From: JBGSMF01 sp041740315
GTDB lineage: Bacteria; Chloroflexota; Anaerolineae; Fen-1058
Direction: 5' to 3'
DNA: 64,000 nucleotides
NCBI GenBank assembly: GCA_041740315.1
Contig: JBGSMF010000094.1
Location: 14,782 to 78,781, forward strand
In this document: one piece after another, positions 1-9,291 of the stretch
How positions within the stretch are numbered: the stretch's first letter is position 1
How the letters are laid out: every line of letters begins with the position of its first letter
Notes under the pieces: model-generated
Seen by the model: only the letters and a program-made list of their open reading frames with translations
What the model was told of the DNA's origin: nothing
The model's database searches: none
Position numbers and translations under genes: made by a program

Positions 1-1
1 G

Positions 2-2386
2 GCTGGCGCGCAAACCCGACAAATGATAGACAAGTTGACAGCCAGCGTAGAGCTGCACTATTATGATGGCCTGCCAGCCTACCTGGATACATTCGAGGTG
101 CTGCCACATATCATTCCACTCAAAGAGTTGTTTGTCGCTCCACGTTTCATCACGCCGTTGCCACGCCCTTCGCTGATTCAAGACAGCGCCCCCCTGCCCC
201 CGCGTGTTATACTGGGGCCAGTATGGCAGTCAAGCAAGTATTTGCTTGTGACGGGCCGGCCGGGAAGTGGAAAAACGGCCTTGCTGTTGCACCTGGCGCG
301 CACCTTTGCGCAGCAAAATCAACAAGGCACCTATGACCCCAGTCAAAAGCACATTCCCATCTACGTCAACCTGGTCGAATTGAGCACTGCGCTGCCGGCG
401 TTGGACGCCGCGACGCCGGAGCAATCTGAGCCCGGCGGGCAAATCCCTCCTCGCTCTCAAAAAAATGCAGCAGATGACCCTGCGGCGATCTTGATCGCCA
501 ACGTTACTTCTCACGTTTCAGTCCTTATCGGCGGCAACCTTGGCAACCAACTGCGCCGGTGGTTGACAGGGGAACAGGCGTTGGTGCTGTTGGATGGGTT
601 AGACGCCCTCAACCCAGGCGAACAGGCGCGCGCAATGGACTGGATTGGCAAGCTAGTTGAACGCTATCCTCAACCGCGTTATGTGGTGGCCGCCCCGACC
701 CGCGGCTATGGTCGTTTGGCCAACCTGGGGTTTGCGGCGGTTCCATTAGCAGAATGGAGTTCCATCGAAACGCACGAACTGGCCCGCCGGTGGACCAAGG
801 TTCAGCAAGAGAGCGACGAACACGTCAAAAGACTATCAGACGCGATCAAACCCGCGCCAGGCACTGTCCTGCTGCCACTAGATTCTACCCTGACTGCCGT
901 CGTGTGGCGAAAAACCGGCTCTGTGCCGGCTACCTTGAGCGGTATATACGGCCAATTCGTAGACAGCCTGCTGGAAGAAACGGCCAACCAACTTTCCCCT
1001 ACAACACCCCGGCTATCGGTTTTGCTAAACCATGCCATCTTGGGGCAGGTGGCCACCCTTATGCTCAAAGAGGGGCGCCACAAAGCAAGCCGCGATGAGA
1101 TTGAAAGGATAATTGCCGAACTCGTGCCAACCGATGGTGGGCAAGCGAGCCTCCCAAGCCAAGGCGCAACTGGCCCTAATTTGCCCAAGAGCACAGCAGA
1201 TTCGTTAGAAATATTTGTCAAGAGCGGCTTGCTGATTGAACAAGGGCAAGCTATGTATGGGTTCCCACATCCACGCATCGAATTATATCTGGCCGCGTGG
1301 AACCTGGCGCAGCGCCAGGAAATGGCTACACTGCTTGAACGAGTAGACGACCCAATGTGGAGCGATGTATTTGAATTTTGCGCTGGCATGTTGAACATCA
1401 GCCCACTGATTGACACCTATCTAAAACAGCCAGATGATTTGCTTGGCACACGGCTATGGACAGCCGTAAGCTGGGCCGCGGGCGCGCCCCTTGAAGCGCC
1501 CTGGCGCGGCAAGGTGTTGGGCGAGGTAGCGCGCCTTTGGATGCAGCCCAATCCGCCGCCCCAGGTGCGCGAACGCGCCCTATCTGGCCTGCTTTCGACC
1601 CGAGACAAGGGGCTGCCCTACTTGTTCAAAAAGGCAATGACTCATCCCGATCCCAAGCGGCGCGCTCAGGCGGTGCAGGGGTTGGGGAAATTGGGCCGCG
1701 AGCCTGACCTGGAAGAACTCAAAAAAGCCTTGCAAGATACCGAAAAACAAGTCTGCATCGCCGCCGCTCATGCGATAGAGTCTATCCCAGGCGATGCCGC
1801 AATCGAAGTTTTGGTAGACGCTTTGCTGCAAGCTGACGAGCCTATCCAACAAGCCGCCGCCGAGGCATTAGCCATGCACAGCGAAAAGGGTAAAAACATT
1901 TTGCGTGAGGCCGTGAAAGAAGAGGACCTGCTGGTGCGCCGGGCAACAGCTTTCGGGCTGCGCCTGGTTGGTGAAACGTGGGCGCTAGAGCTGCTGGCCC
2001 AAATGGAACGCGAGGACTCGCAGTGGATGGTTCGCTCAGCCGCCATCGAGGCGCTGCGCCTGGCGCATAAATCAGAAGCAGAAGTCGAGCTTGATTTGAC
2101 CCCCCTAAAGCTTGAGGAACAAGGCTGGCTGGTCGAGTGGGGGGCCACGCGCGGCATTGGTGTGGGACTGGGACGGACGGCGCTGCCTGTGCTGATTAGG
2201 GCGTTGGCTGAAGGAGACGCACAGGTAAAGCTGGCGGCCATCCGCGCCATGGCCCGTTTGGGTGAAGCGGAAACAATCGCCCCGCTGCGCCAGGCGCTTG
2301 GCGAGCCTGATGACACCATCCAAACTGAAGCCTTGCGCGCCCTGACCGAGATTTCTGCGCGCACCGGGCAAAAGATTACAAGCTAG
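2..2386 (+). CDS. NACHT-like P-loop NTPase with HEAT repeats, 5' end cut by window
   Basis: The frame is open back to base 2, so the Met at base 23 need not be the true start and the gene probably begins upstream. Counting from that Met, residues 78-85 (GRPGSGKT) form a Walker A loop and LVLLDGLDAL near residue 187 is a Walker B region, as in STAND/NACHT NTPases. From about residue 505 to the end, short Ala/Leu-rich helical pairs recur (for example KRRAQAVQGLGKLG), which read as HEAT repeats. The likely role is a nucleotide-switched scaffold with a protein-binding C-terminus. The ligand and pathway cannot be told from the sequence, and neighbouring genes (glycosyltransferases) give no hint. 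A defence role is possible for this architecture but unsupported here. Confidence 0.75.
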   Translation, partial: AGAQTRQMIDKLTASVELHYYDGLPAYLDTFEVLPHIIPLKELFVAPRFITPLPRPSLIQDSAPLPPRVILGPVWQSSKYLLVTGRPGSGKTALLLHLARTFAQQNQQGTYDPSQKHIPIYVNLVELSTALPALDAATPEQSEPGGQIPPRSQKNAADDPAAILIANVTSHVSVLIGGNLGNQLRRWLTGEQALVLLDGLDALNPGEQARAMDWIGKLVERYPQPRYVVAAPTRGYGRLANLGFAAVPLAEWSSIETHELARRWTKVQQESDEHVKRLSDAIKPAPGTVLLPLDSTLTAVVWRKTGSVPATLSGIYGQFVDSLLEETANQLSPTTPRLSVLLNHAILGQVATLMLKEGRHKASRDEIERIIAELVPTDGGQASLPSQGATGPNLPKSTADSLEIFVKSGLLIEQGQAMYGFPHPRIELYLAAWNLAQRQEMATLLERVDDPMWSDVFEFCAGMLNISPLIDTYLKQPDDLLGTRLWTAVSWAAGAPLEAPWRGKVLGEVARLWMQPNPPPQVRERALSGLLSTRDKGLPYLFKKAMTHPDPKRRAQAVQGLGKLGREPDLEELKKALQDTEKQVCIAAAHAIESIPGDAAIEVLVDALLQADEPIQQAAAEALAMHSEKGKNILREAVKEEDLLVRRATAFGLRLVGETWALELLAQMEREDSQWMVRSAAIEALRLAHKSEAEVELDLTPLKLEEQGWLVEWGATRGIGVGLGRTALPVLIRALAEGDAQVKLAAIRAMARLGEAETIAPLRQALGEPDDTIQTEALRALTEISARTGQKITS

Positions 2387-2415
2387 CAGGCTGTCAGAGA
2401 GCGGGCTGGTAGGCT

Positions 2416-2433
2416 CGTAGTGCGCGCACTACG
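2416..2433. terminator. Perfect 18-bp palindrome after the NACHT gene
   Basis: CGTAGTGCGCGCACTACG equals its own reverse complement. It is flanked by imperfect arms (GTCAGAGAG at 2394 and CTCTCCGAC at 2441), giving a longer stem. There is no T tract, so it is either a weak terminator or one of the palindromic intergenic elements of this genome. The rest of 2387-2516 shows nothing else. Confidence 0.4.
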
Positions 2434-2516
2434 AACGGCCCTCTCCGACAAGCTCCTAGGGATGGCTCCTGGCAAGACAGAAAAAAGGCCCATCGCCCAA
2501 GGGCGCTCACCCGAAT

Positions 2517-4022
2517 ATGTTAAAGAGAGTTTATCAGTCTGTCTATTCATTTCCCTTAGCCCTCGGCCTACTCTCGCTCGTGGTTTTGCTCACCAATGCT
2601 ATAGGACGCGCCAATTTCCCCTTTTGGCCTGACGAGGCCTACACCACCCTGGCCGTGCGCGCGCGCGACTGGAATGAATTGCTATCCATCAATCTTCAAA
2701 ACGAGGCAACTCCCCCTCTTTACTTTATGGTTTTGCGGCTCTGGGCAATGGTCTGGGGTGATTCCAGAGAGGGCACCTTGCGCTTGTTTTCGGCGACCTG
2801 CACGGCAGCGACGGCGCCGCTGGTCGGCTGGCTGGGGCAGCGATTGTGGTCAAAGCGAGTTGGGCTAGCAGGCGCGTTACTATTGGGCGTCAACCCCTTT
2901 GCTCACTATTATGGACAAGAAGCGCGCGCCTATGCCCTGAGCCTGCTCATCACAGCAGTGCTGCTGCTGGCGGCCCATTACTATCTTTGCCAACACAGCT
3001 TGCTTTCATTGGCAATTTATACTCTTGCAGGAAGCGCAGCACTTTACACCAGTTACTTTGCAGGTTTTGTCCTGGCTGGCATAGGCAGCATGGTAGGGGC
3101 GCTCTTGCTGCGTAACGCGGGCCAACTGCCCAGACAAAGCAAATATGCAGTCTTGGGGAAATGGATACTAGCTCATGTCATTATCCTGCTTGTATTCTTG
3201 CCGTGGTTGCCAGAGATTTATTATCAACAAACGGCGGTTGCAAACCCGACCCTTACCCCCGAAGGAAGAAACCTTGGGATGCAATATGCCCTGGCATTGT
3301 TGGCATTGGGAAGCTCGCTGCCCGATGGCAGTATCGTCGGCTCAGCACTGGCCATATTGGTTGCAATTTCTCTGCCCATAGCCGCGACACTGGCATTCTA
3401 CCGAGGTAATCTGGAGCAACGATTGTTTTTAATAGCAACGGTTGCCGCACCGCCTCTATGTGTGTTGTTGCTGGTGTTTCGAGGCGACGGGCAATTTAAT
3501 ACACGCTATATCATCTCATCATTAACGCCGTTTGTTTTGATGCTTGCCGCCGGACTCGTCCAGCGATGGAGAGGGCAGGCGTTGACTCGCACACTGCTGG
3601 CTGCCATCATAGCACTTGCGGCCATTTACTCCTTGAGCGTCAGGCCAAGCTCGCAGCGACTGGGCGGTTGGGACAAGCTGGCCCAAATTGTAGAGGCTCA
3701 AGCCCAACAGGGAGAGGCTGTTTTTTTTGCGCCGCCGTGGGCGCAGCCGGCCTTTACAGTTCAGTACACCGGCATGCCGCTATCGCTTTATGGCACAAGC
3801 AGTTTTGCCAGTTACTATTACGAACAAGGCCATTCCTTCAATGAAGACATTGACCAAGAGCACCTCGGGCTGCATCTTCAAAGCGGCAAGCGGGCCTGGA
3901 TTGTATGGGATCATGTTTATGCCAGAGAGCCACAGATTCCCCAAGGTTACGTTGTGCAAGAGCATCACTTGGGCAGCACATCGCTGTTATTGGTAACACC
4001 GCCAGCCGCGCCTAACCCATGA
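2517..4022 (+). CDS. GT39-like membrane glycosyltransferase
   Basis: A 501-residue polytopic membrane protein. A first membrane helix at about residues 13-32 is followed by the acidic loop motif WPDEAYTT, which in the PMT/ArnT (GT-C) superfamily holds the catalytic Asp that acts on a polyprenyl-phosphate sugar donor at the outer face. Roughly ten helices follow, then a soluble C-terminal part of about 130 residues. The ATG has no clear Shine-Dalgarno sequence. The stop overlaps the next start as ATGA, so the two are probably translationally coupled. The sugar and acceptor cannot be inferred. Confidence 0.75.
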   Translation: MLKRVYQSVYSFPLALGLLSLVVLLTNAIGRANFPFWPDEAYTTLAVRARDWNELLSINLQNEATPPLYFMVLRLWAMVWGDSREGTLRLFSATCTAATAPLVGWLGQRLWSKRVGLAGALLLGVNPFAHYYGQEARAYALSLLITAVLLLAAHYYLCQHSLLSLAIYTLAGSAALYTSYFAGFVLAGIGSMVGALLLRNAGQLPRQSKYAVLGKWILAHVIILLVFLPWLPEIYYQQTAVANPTLTPEGRNLGMQYALALLALGSSLPDGSIVGSALAILVAISLPIAATLAFYRGNLEQRLFLIATVAAPPLCVLLLVFRGDGQFNTRYIISSLTPFVLMLAAGLVQRWRGQALTRTLLAAIIALAAIYSLSVRPSSQRLGGWDKLAQIVEAQAQQGEAVFFAPPWAQPAFTVQYTGMPLSLYGTSSFASYYYEQGHSFNEDIDQEHLGLHLQSGKRAWIVWDHVYAREPQIPQGYVVQEHHLGSTSLLLVTPPAAPNP

Positions 4023-5317
4023 TCAACAACAACCAACCCAACAACGCCAATCAAATAAGGACTGAGCAGCCTCGGCCAGCGCCTTTGGCCAAACTCTTGG
4101 CGCTTGCTTCATCCCCACAGCGCATCTGGAGCAAAGCCAGTCTAGAACTTGCCGGCCTTTGGGTCGCCCTACGCTTGGGCACGAGTCTGTGGGCAGCCAT
4201 CGTTTCACAATGGCGCCCGCTCACCGAACGCGAGCAAGCTATTGCCCTTTGGCCGCCCAGCGCGCCAATTACGGCCTGGCTAGAACGTGTGCTGCTTGCG
4301 CCTTGGGAACGTTGGGATGTCAAGTATTATATTTGGATCGCGGCGCGGGGGTATGAGGTCGGAGACGGCACAACTCAATTTCACCCATTATTGCCCTGGC
4401 TGGCAACACCACTTGCCTGGATCGGCATACGCCCACTGCTCGGGTTGATGATTACAAGCTCACTGGCAGGCATGCTGCTATTACTCAGCTTCGAAAACCT
4501 GGCCAAGTTTGATCTCCAGCCTGCAACAGCGCGCGTCAGTACCTTGCTGCTCGTCTTTTCACCGCCAGCATTTATTTTGTTTGCTCCTTACACCGAATCA
4601 CTTTTTCTGCTTTGGGCCGTATTATGCCTATACTGGGCGCGCCGCAAAAATTGGTGGTTGGCGGGAATTGCGGGTCTGTTCGCTACACTCACTCGCCAGC
4701 AGGGTATCTTTTTGGCGCTTGCGTTGGCGTGGGAACTGTGGGAAAGCTCCAAACGAAATTGGCGGCTCGCCCTATCAAACTGGCGCGACTGGCTCTCGAT
4801 TGGGCTAGTGCCGGGTGGAATGCTGGTTTGGTTGGTTTATCGGGCCATTGCCCTCAGCGACTTGGCAGTGAACTTGGGCAACTGGCACACGCTCATCTAT
4901 TCTCTGCTCATCTCGCCCAGCGCCGACAAGGTTGTTCCTGGACAAACATTCATGTGGCCCTGGCAGGCCCTCGGGCTGGCCCTGGCGAAACTCGCAAGCA
5001 AGCCCGATATTGATATAGCAATAAACCTGATATTGGGTATGGGCTTTATCGTGCTGCTCTGCATTGCCTGGCGCAGCATGCGCACTAGCTATCGCATCTA
5101 CTCAGTGGCAATTGCCATAATCAGTTTTAGCTATCACACGGGGCCGATACACCCCTATCAGGGGTTGTTGCGACATTTACTTTTGGCGTTTCCAGTATTC
5201 ATTGGCCTGGGGGCAGCATTACACCGCCCTATAACACGCCTGTTTATGGTAGCATGTGGAGCGTTTGGAATGTTCTCACTCCTGTTACTTTATGTGATGC
5301 AGACGTGGATCCCATAA
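4019..5317 (+). CDS. PIG-V-like membrane mannosyltransferase family protein
   Basis: A 432-residue protein with a hydrophilic Asn/Gln/Pro-rich start and then about nine or ten membrane helices. The segment WERWDVKYYIWIAARGYE followed by FHPLLPWL matches the first-loop pattern (W-x-D-x-x-x-Y, then P-L-x-P) of the PIG-V/GPI-mannosyltransferase II-like GT-C family. Known members transfer mannose from dolichyl- or polyprenyl-phosphate. Its start overlaps the preceding glycosyltransferase stop by 4 nt, so the two probably act on the same glycan or glycolipid. The substrate is unknown. It converges with the minus-strand gene ending at 5360. Confidence 0.7.
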   Translation: MINNNQPNNANQIRTEQPRPAPLAKLLALASSPQRIWSKASLELAGLWVALRLGTSLWAAIVSQWRPLTEREQAIALWPPSAPITAWLERVLLAPWERWDVKYYIWIAARGYEVGDGTTQFHPLLPWLATPLAWIGIRPLLGLMITSSLAGMLLLLSFENLAKFDLQPATARVSTLLLVFSPPAFILFAPYTESLFLLWAVLCLYWARRKNWWLAGIAGLFATLTRQQGIFLALALAWELWESSKRNWRLALSNWRDWLSIGLVPGGMLVWLVYRAIALSDLAVNLGNWHTLIYSLLISPSADKVVPGQTFMWPWQALGLALAKLASKPDIDIAINLILGMGFIVLLCIAWRSMRTSYRIYSVAIAIISFSYHTGPIHPYQGLLRHLLLAFPVFIGLGAALHRPITRLFMVACGAFGMFSLLLLYVMQTWIP

Positions 5318-5359
5318 TCCCCTCTTCCCCCGCAAGTGATGGCCTTGCCGCAAGCCAAA

Positions 5360-6937
5360 TCAACGCACTCGTTCATAAACAGCGTAGCGATTATTATCCA
5401 TGACAAGACGAAAGGCCCCGTTTTCTAATACAGAATCATACAAATGCCAAAGCTTGCCCTGAGGGCCAACCACCAGATAATCCGGATCGGCATTCAAAGG
5501 GTCGTACACTATTGTTGCGGCCTGCCCCAGAATATAATAGCGATTGAGTTGTGTCTGAACTTGGTCTGGCGGGTAGTGATAATCTCTCTCCAAACAAAAA
5601 AAGATCTCACTGTCATATGTTTCCACTAATGCGTCAGGGGCAGTTTCAGTATTAAGAAATTCGGCCACTTTTAAAACCGAGTCGTCAGCGATAACAGTAT
5701 AGTTATAATATAGTATACCTAGTGTGGTGGGAATCCGTATGCACATCAAAACAATTGCCAATACAGCGCCAATATTTTGTACATTCAAGCGCCCGTGCGC
5801 CAGGTTCCAAGAGTCACGCTTAATAGTAGCTGACAAATCAAAACCGACGGTCAAATCATAAATAGAACCGGCAACAAATACGCCGCCTAAGAATAAGGCG
5901 GGGAAAAGATACCGACTCCAACCTATAGAGAGCAAAGCGTACCATAAGACCCAACTGCTAACCAAAACCCACAAAGCCAATCGTGCCATCTCCAAGCCAT
6001 CATCCAAGACGGCCTTGTCATATTTGCGGATAAACTCTCTGGCCACATAGCCAAGCCCCAGCATGGTCGGCAAGCCAAAGACAACAATTACGCGCAAGGC
6101 TTGACTACGAAGGGGCATCACCAGCACGACCACATACGTAAAAAAACTGTATGTATCATAAAGCACATCGTACACCGAATGTGCCGGGGCTGAAGATAGC
6201 GTCTGCCCACTTAAAAAAACGCTCTGTAACCAGCCTAACAAGCCTGCTGCTATCAGCGAGCCTGCCAGCCCCAACGTCAATAGCCGCGCCGAACCCCAGC
6301 AGCGATTAAACGCCGCCAGCAACAATGGAATCAGCAACGAACCCACCAAAAACGGGAAAACCTGGGGCTTGGTCAAGAGTGCCAAGCCCCAGCAACATGC
6401 TGCCACTGGCATCAACCAAGGTCTGCGCCAGGCAAGCAAAAAAACAACATAACCTGCCAGTATATAAAATAACGCGGGCATCTCTCCCAAAGCTTGCCGA
6501 CCGATGATAATGGGACTAAGCACAAAACCCGGGTACAGATCAGACATGAGCAACAAAATGACCAACGTTCCCGTCGCCACAGCTTTGTTGTAGAGATAAG
6601 AGGCCAAGTAATACATCAAGCCCAATGCGCCCAGTGTAAAAAAAATTCCTGGCAATCGCCCCTGCCAAATGCCAACGCCAAAAATACGAAAACTAAGCGC
6701 AATGGGGGCAATCACTGGAAAGCCCGTATTTAATATACTTTGCGGAACAGGCTTGCCACTCAATAGCTGGCCATAGTGCCCTAATTTCACCCAATTGCGG
6801 GCCAGCGACAGCGCCCACCCCTCATCATACCAGACGGGTGGGACACGATTTAGGTCAATGAATAACAGCACGCCTAAAAGTAGACCCAAGAATAGCAGTG
6901 TGCATTTATGTATTCGAGACATGGTGTAGGTCCCCAT
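5360..6937 (-). CDS. GT39-like membrane glycosyltransferase
   Basis: A polytopic membrane protein of up to 525 residues. The first helix is followed by PPVWYDEGWALSLARNW, the acidic loop motif expected of ArnT/PMT-type GT-C enzymes, then about eleven further helices and a soluble C-terminal tail of about 120 residues. Two ATGs are possible (6937 and 6922), neither with a strong Shine-Dalgarno sequence. The gene follows the DUF362 gene by 36 nt on the same strand and may be the last gene of that operon. It is more AT-rich than its neighbours, which could mean separate ancestry. The substrate is unknown. Confidence 0.7.
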   Translation of the reverse strand: MGTYTMSRIHKCTLLFLGLLLGVLLFIDLNRVPPVWYDEGWALSLARNWVKLGHYGQLLSGKPVPQSILNTGFPVIAPIALSFRIFGVGIWQGRLPGIFFTLGALGLMYYLASYLYNKAVATGTLVILLLMSDLYPGFVLSPIIIGRQALGEMPALFYILAGYVVFLLAWRRPWLMPVAACCWGLALLTKPQVFPFLVGSLLIPLLLAAFNRCWGSARLLTLGLAGSLIAAGLLGWLQSVFLSGQTLSSAPAHSVYDVLYDTYSFFTYVVVLVMPLRSQALRVIVVFGLPTMLGLGYVAREFIRKYDKAVLDDGLEMARLALWVLVSSWVLWYALLSIGWSRYLFPALFLGGVFVAGSIYDLTVGFDLSATIKRDSWNLAHGRLNVQNIGAVLAIVLMCIRIPTTLGILYYNYTVIADDSVLKVAEFLNTETAPDALVETYDSEIFFCLERDYHYPPDQVQTQLNRYYILGQAATIVYDPLNADPDYLVVGPQGKLWHLYDSVLENGAFRLVMDNNRYAVYERVR

Positions 6938-6972
6938 TCAACAAAACAGTATAAAAGCCAATGAAACAAAGG

Positions 6973-8016
6973 CTAAGAAGCCAAAACGTTCAGGGCTTGT
7001 TCTGAGGGAGGCAGTTCGTAGCGCTGCTGCAAGCGCTCGGGTGATGCCCCGCGCGTCTCGATGCGTGTGGCCTGGCCAACTCCCGTCCAGGCAGCCAGCG
7101 ATAGATAGTCAACAAACTCTAGCTCAAAGCCCATCAGCCCCGCGCACGTCACATCAACCGCCACCGGGTCACGCCCCACCGCCAACAGCCCGTGTTGCAC
7201 CGGCTCGCCAAACAGAGGCCCATCGCCCTCCATGCCCACAATGCCATCTACCACGGCCACCACCGGCGGCACAAGCTGGTAAACGCCCAAGATGCTGGGG
7301 ATAAAGCCGTTGATGTGCAAAATGTTCTTGGGCCAGCCGTAGCGCGCGCCAGGCACCACACCCAGCAAATTCTTGACGCTCAGCGAAACCTTGGCCCAAT
7401 GATGGGTTTTGAGCTTGGGGACGGATACAATCATATCGGCCTCGCGCACATGGCGCGGCAGCCACAAGAACGGCGAGCGGGTGAGCCAGCCATCTTTTAC
7501 CGGCACAGGTTGCGGGTCATCGTAATTCAGGTCTATAAAGCGTATGCCACGCGCCTCCAGCACCGCCGCCAGGCCACAGCCCTCAACTACCGGCCCGGCT
7601 TGGCGGCGAAAGGCCGGGCCGTCGCCCACTACCAATTCGCTTGCGCCCAGTTCGCCCAGCAAGTCAATCACTGCCCCCACTACTTCTGGCGCGGTGGTAG
7701 ATGGATGATTGTCAATATAATCCACCAGGTTAGGCTTGACCAAGATGCGCTTGCCACGCACATCGGGCATTTCGGCCAAGCGCCACAACTCGCGCAGGTG
7801 GCCCAAAACATCATCGGTATAGCTGGCACATTCACCCAACGCTACAATGGCCCTCGTTCCCACTCGGCGCTGCCATTCACCGCGCGCCAACCAGTGCAAA
7901 TAGTTGAACACACTAACGGGGGTTGTGATCCGGTTGAGGGCGGCCAGGGCGGCCCCGATGCCTGCCAGAGCGCCCAGGCGCAAAAACGCGCGGCGGCTCA
8001 ACAACTGCCTAGACAT
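6973..8016 (-). CDS. Tat-exported DUF362 protein
   Basis: The N-terminus SRRAFLRLGALAGIGAA is a twin-arginine signal, so the folded protein is probably exported. The remainder fits DUF362: ILVKPNLVDY, VGDGPAF, VSVPKLKTH and a late VDVTCAGLMG segment. DUF362 proteins often carry Fe-S domains, but no ferredoxin Cys pattern is seen here, so this is a short cofactor-poor member. The reaction is not known. It overlaps the upstream prenyltransferase-repeat gene by 8 nt, so they are likely co-translated. Confidence 0.75.
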   Translation of the reverse strand: MSRQLLSRRAFLRLGALAGIGAALAALNRITTPVSVFNYLHWLARGEWQRRVGTRAIVALGECASYTDDVLGHLRELWRLAEMPDVRGKRILVKPNLVDYIDNHPSTTAPEVVGAVIDLLGELGASELVVGDGPAFRRQAGPVVEGCGLAAVLEARGIRFIDLNYDDPQPVPVKDGWLTRSPFLWLPRHVREADMIVSVPKLKTHHWAKVSLSVKNLLGVVPGARYGWPKNILHINGFIPSILGVYQLVPPVVAVVDGIVGMEGDGPLFGEPVQHGLLAVGRDPVAVDVTCAGLMGFELEFVDYLSLAAWTGVGQATRIETRGASPERLQQRYELPPSEQALNVLAS

Positions 8017-8947
8017 TCAATCTGCTCCGTACAGCCATCAACGCAACTGCGGTTTGATAGGGGTCACGACTCCAGCTTCCGTCGGCGCTCTGCCGGCCAG
8101 CCAGGCGAGCGACAAGCTCGGCTTGCTCACTTGCGCCCATTGCCCCAACTGCGCCAAGCGCTTCCAGCCCCCACGCCAAAGCCAGCACACCGCCATCGCG
8201 GTCCATTTCGGCCCGCAATACCGCTGCATCTTCCGGCTGAATGGCAGTGGGCGCCACATGCGCCAAGGCCAGCAGTCCCCAGGCGGTTGGATTGGCGCGT
8301 GGAGGCAAAGACGCCCCCAGCATCACCGGGCTGCCAACATTCCACCCGCCATTCACGCAACGGCGGTCTTGCAAGCAGCGCACACCCTCTGCCAGGCGGG
8401 CCTGAGCTTGAGGTTCGGCTGGGGCAACCTGCAATGCCAACATGGTCAGCGCCGTAGGCTCAACCCAGGCGGCCTCGCCTGGCAGCCACGGCCAGCCCCG
8501 CACACTCGGGTCAATGCCGTTCTTCCTGGCAAATTCTTTTTGCATCTCGTCATCGGCAAGCTGCAAAATGGCAACCTCCGCCAGCCAGCGAACGCCTTCT
8601 TGAATCGCCTCATCCACCACACCGGCCTGGGCCAAAGCCCATACCGCCCAGGCTGTATGCCAATTGCTTTCGCGGTCACCGTGCCCCATTCCCCAACCGC
8701 CATCGGCGTGCTGCCCCTGGTAAAGCCAATCCAACGCCCTGCGGTACGCGTCTGTGGCAGCAGGCTCGTCTTTTATTGCCAACATTACAGCCGCAGTCGG
8801 TTCCACTATCGAGGCCTGCTCAGGGGCATAACCCCAGCCGCCATCGGCGTTTTGGGCGCTTTTCAAAAAAGCCCGCGCAATTTCTTGCACTGGTGAGGGG
8901 CTTGAGCTTGCGGCGGCGCAAGGCTTGCCCGATCTATAATAAAGCAT
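8009..8947 (-). CDS. Prenyltransferase/squalene-oxidase repeat protein
   Basis: A 312-residue protein made of repeated alpha-barrel units marked by DGGWG-type QW motifs (ADGGWGYAPEQ, ADGGWGMGHG, VNGGWNVG, ADGSWSRD). These are the structural repeats of squalene-hopene cyclase and prenyltransferase beta subunits. It is about half the length of a triterpene cyclase and the DxDD protonation motif is not visible, so cyclase activity is doubtful. The start ATG lies inside the last codons of yggT (14-nt overlap) and the stop overlaps DUF362, giving a tightly packed operon. Confidence 0.75.
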   Translation of the reverse strand: MLYYRSGKPCAAASSSPSPVQEIARAFLKSAQNADGGWGYAPEQASIVEPTAAVMLAIKDEPAATDAYRRALDWLYQGQHADGGWGMGHGDRESNWHTAWAVWALAQAGVVDEAIQEGVRWLAEVAILQLADDEMQKEFARKNGIDPSVRGWPWLPGEAAWVEPTALTMLALQVAPAEPQAQARLAEGVRCLQDRRCVNGGWNVGSPVMLGASLPPRANPTAWGLLALAHVAPTAIQPEDAAVLRAEMDRDGGVLALAWGLEALGAVGAMGASEQAELVARLAGRQSADGSWSRDPYQTAVALMAVRSRLNV

Positions 8948-9197
8948 ACAGCACCCGCATAATCAACTCTCTCGCAATCATCAAAATAACCATGACGGCC
9001 ATGGGCGAAAAATCAAGGTTGCCCGCAATCGTCCAGCGGCGCAGCGGGGCCAACAGCGGCTCGGTAATGCGATAGATAAACTGCACAATTGGATTGTAGG
9101 GATCAGCCCCCACTAGCGGCAAAACCACCCGCGCAAACAAAATGATAAAGCACGCAAAAAAGGCAATGTCCATCAGGTGTATCAGCACCCAGATCAT
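8934..9197 (-). CDS. yggT: YggT/YlmG family membrane protein
   Basis: An 87-residue protein starting MIWVLIHLMD with two membrane helices. The loop between them (ADPYNPIVQFIYRITEPLL, then PLRRW) is the YggT family signature. ATG 9197 is chosen because GAGGAAG lies about 4 nt upstream; a longer frame would begin inside a hairpin repeat. In Gram-positives ylmG sits in the ylmD-E-F-G division cluster, and here it follows pgeF (ylmD) and yggS (ylmE), so a role near the division site or membrane is likely but unproven. Confidence 0.85.
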   Translation of the reverse strand: MIWVLIHLMDIAFFACFIILFARVVLPLVGADPYNPIVQFIYRITEPLLAPLRRWTIAGNLDFSPMAVMVILMIARELIMRVLYALL

Positions 9198-9259
9198 ATC
9201 TTCCTCACAGGTAACTAGGCGGGTCGGCGTAAGAGATTCACAGAGAACCCACACAGCAC

Positions 9260-9277
9260 GCGGCATAGGGATGCCGC
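9260..9277. repeat. GCAT-AGGG-ATGC-core hairpin
   Basis: A perfect 7-bp stem (GCGGCAT/ATGCCGC) around an AGGG loop, between yggS and yggT. The core matches the longer 24-nt hairpins at 16892-16990 and 27817-27876, while the outer arms differ. The rest of the 94-nt gap (9198-9291) contains a CACAGAGAACCCACACAG stretch and no gene. Confidence 0.6.
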
Positions 9278-9291
9278 TCTCAGCAATTAAA

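Noticed and set aside
2..2386. Calling the NACHT/HEAT protein an anti-phage defence gene
   Set aside because: No effector domain, no defence neighbours, and the N-terminus is outside the window.
7192..8457. A 421-codon open frame on the plus strand
   Set aside because: It lies opposite the DUF362 and prenyltransferase-repeat genes, has a His/Gln/Arg-rich composition typical of antisense frames, and shows no motif.
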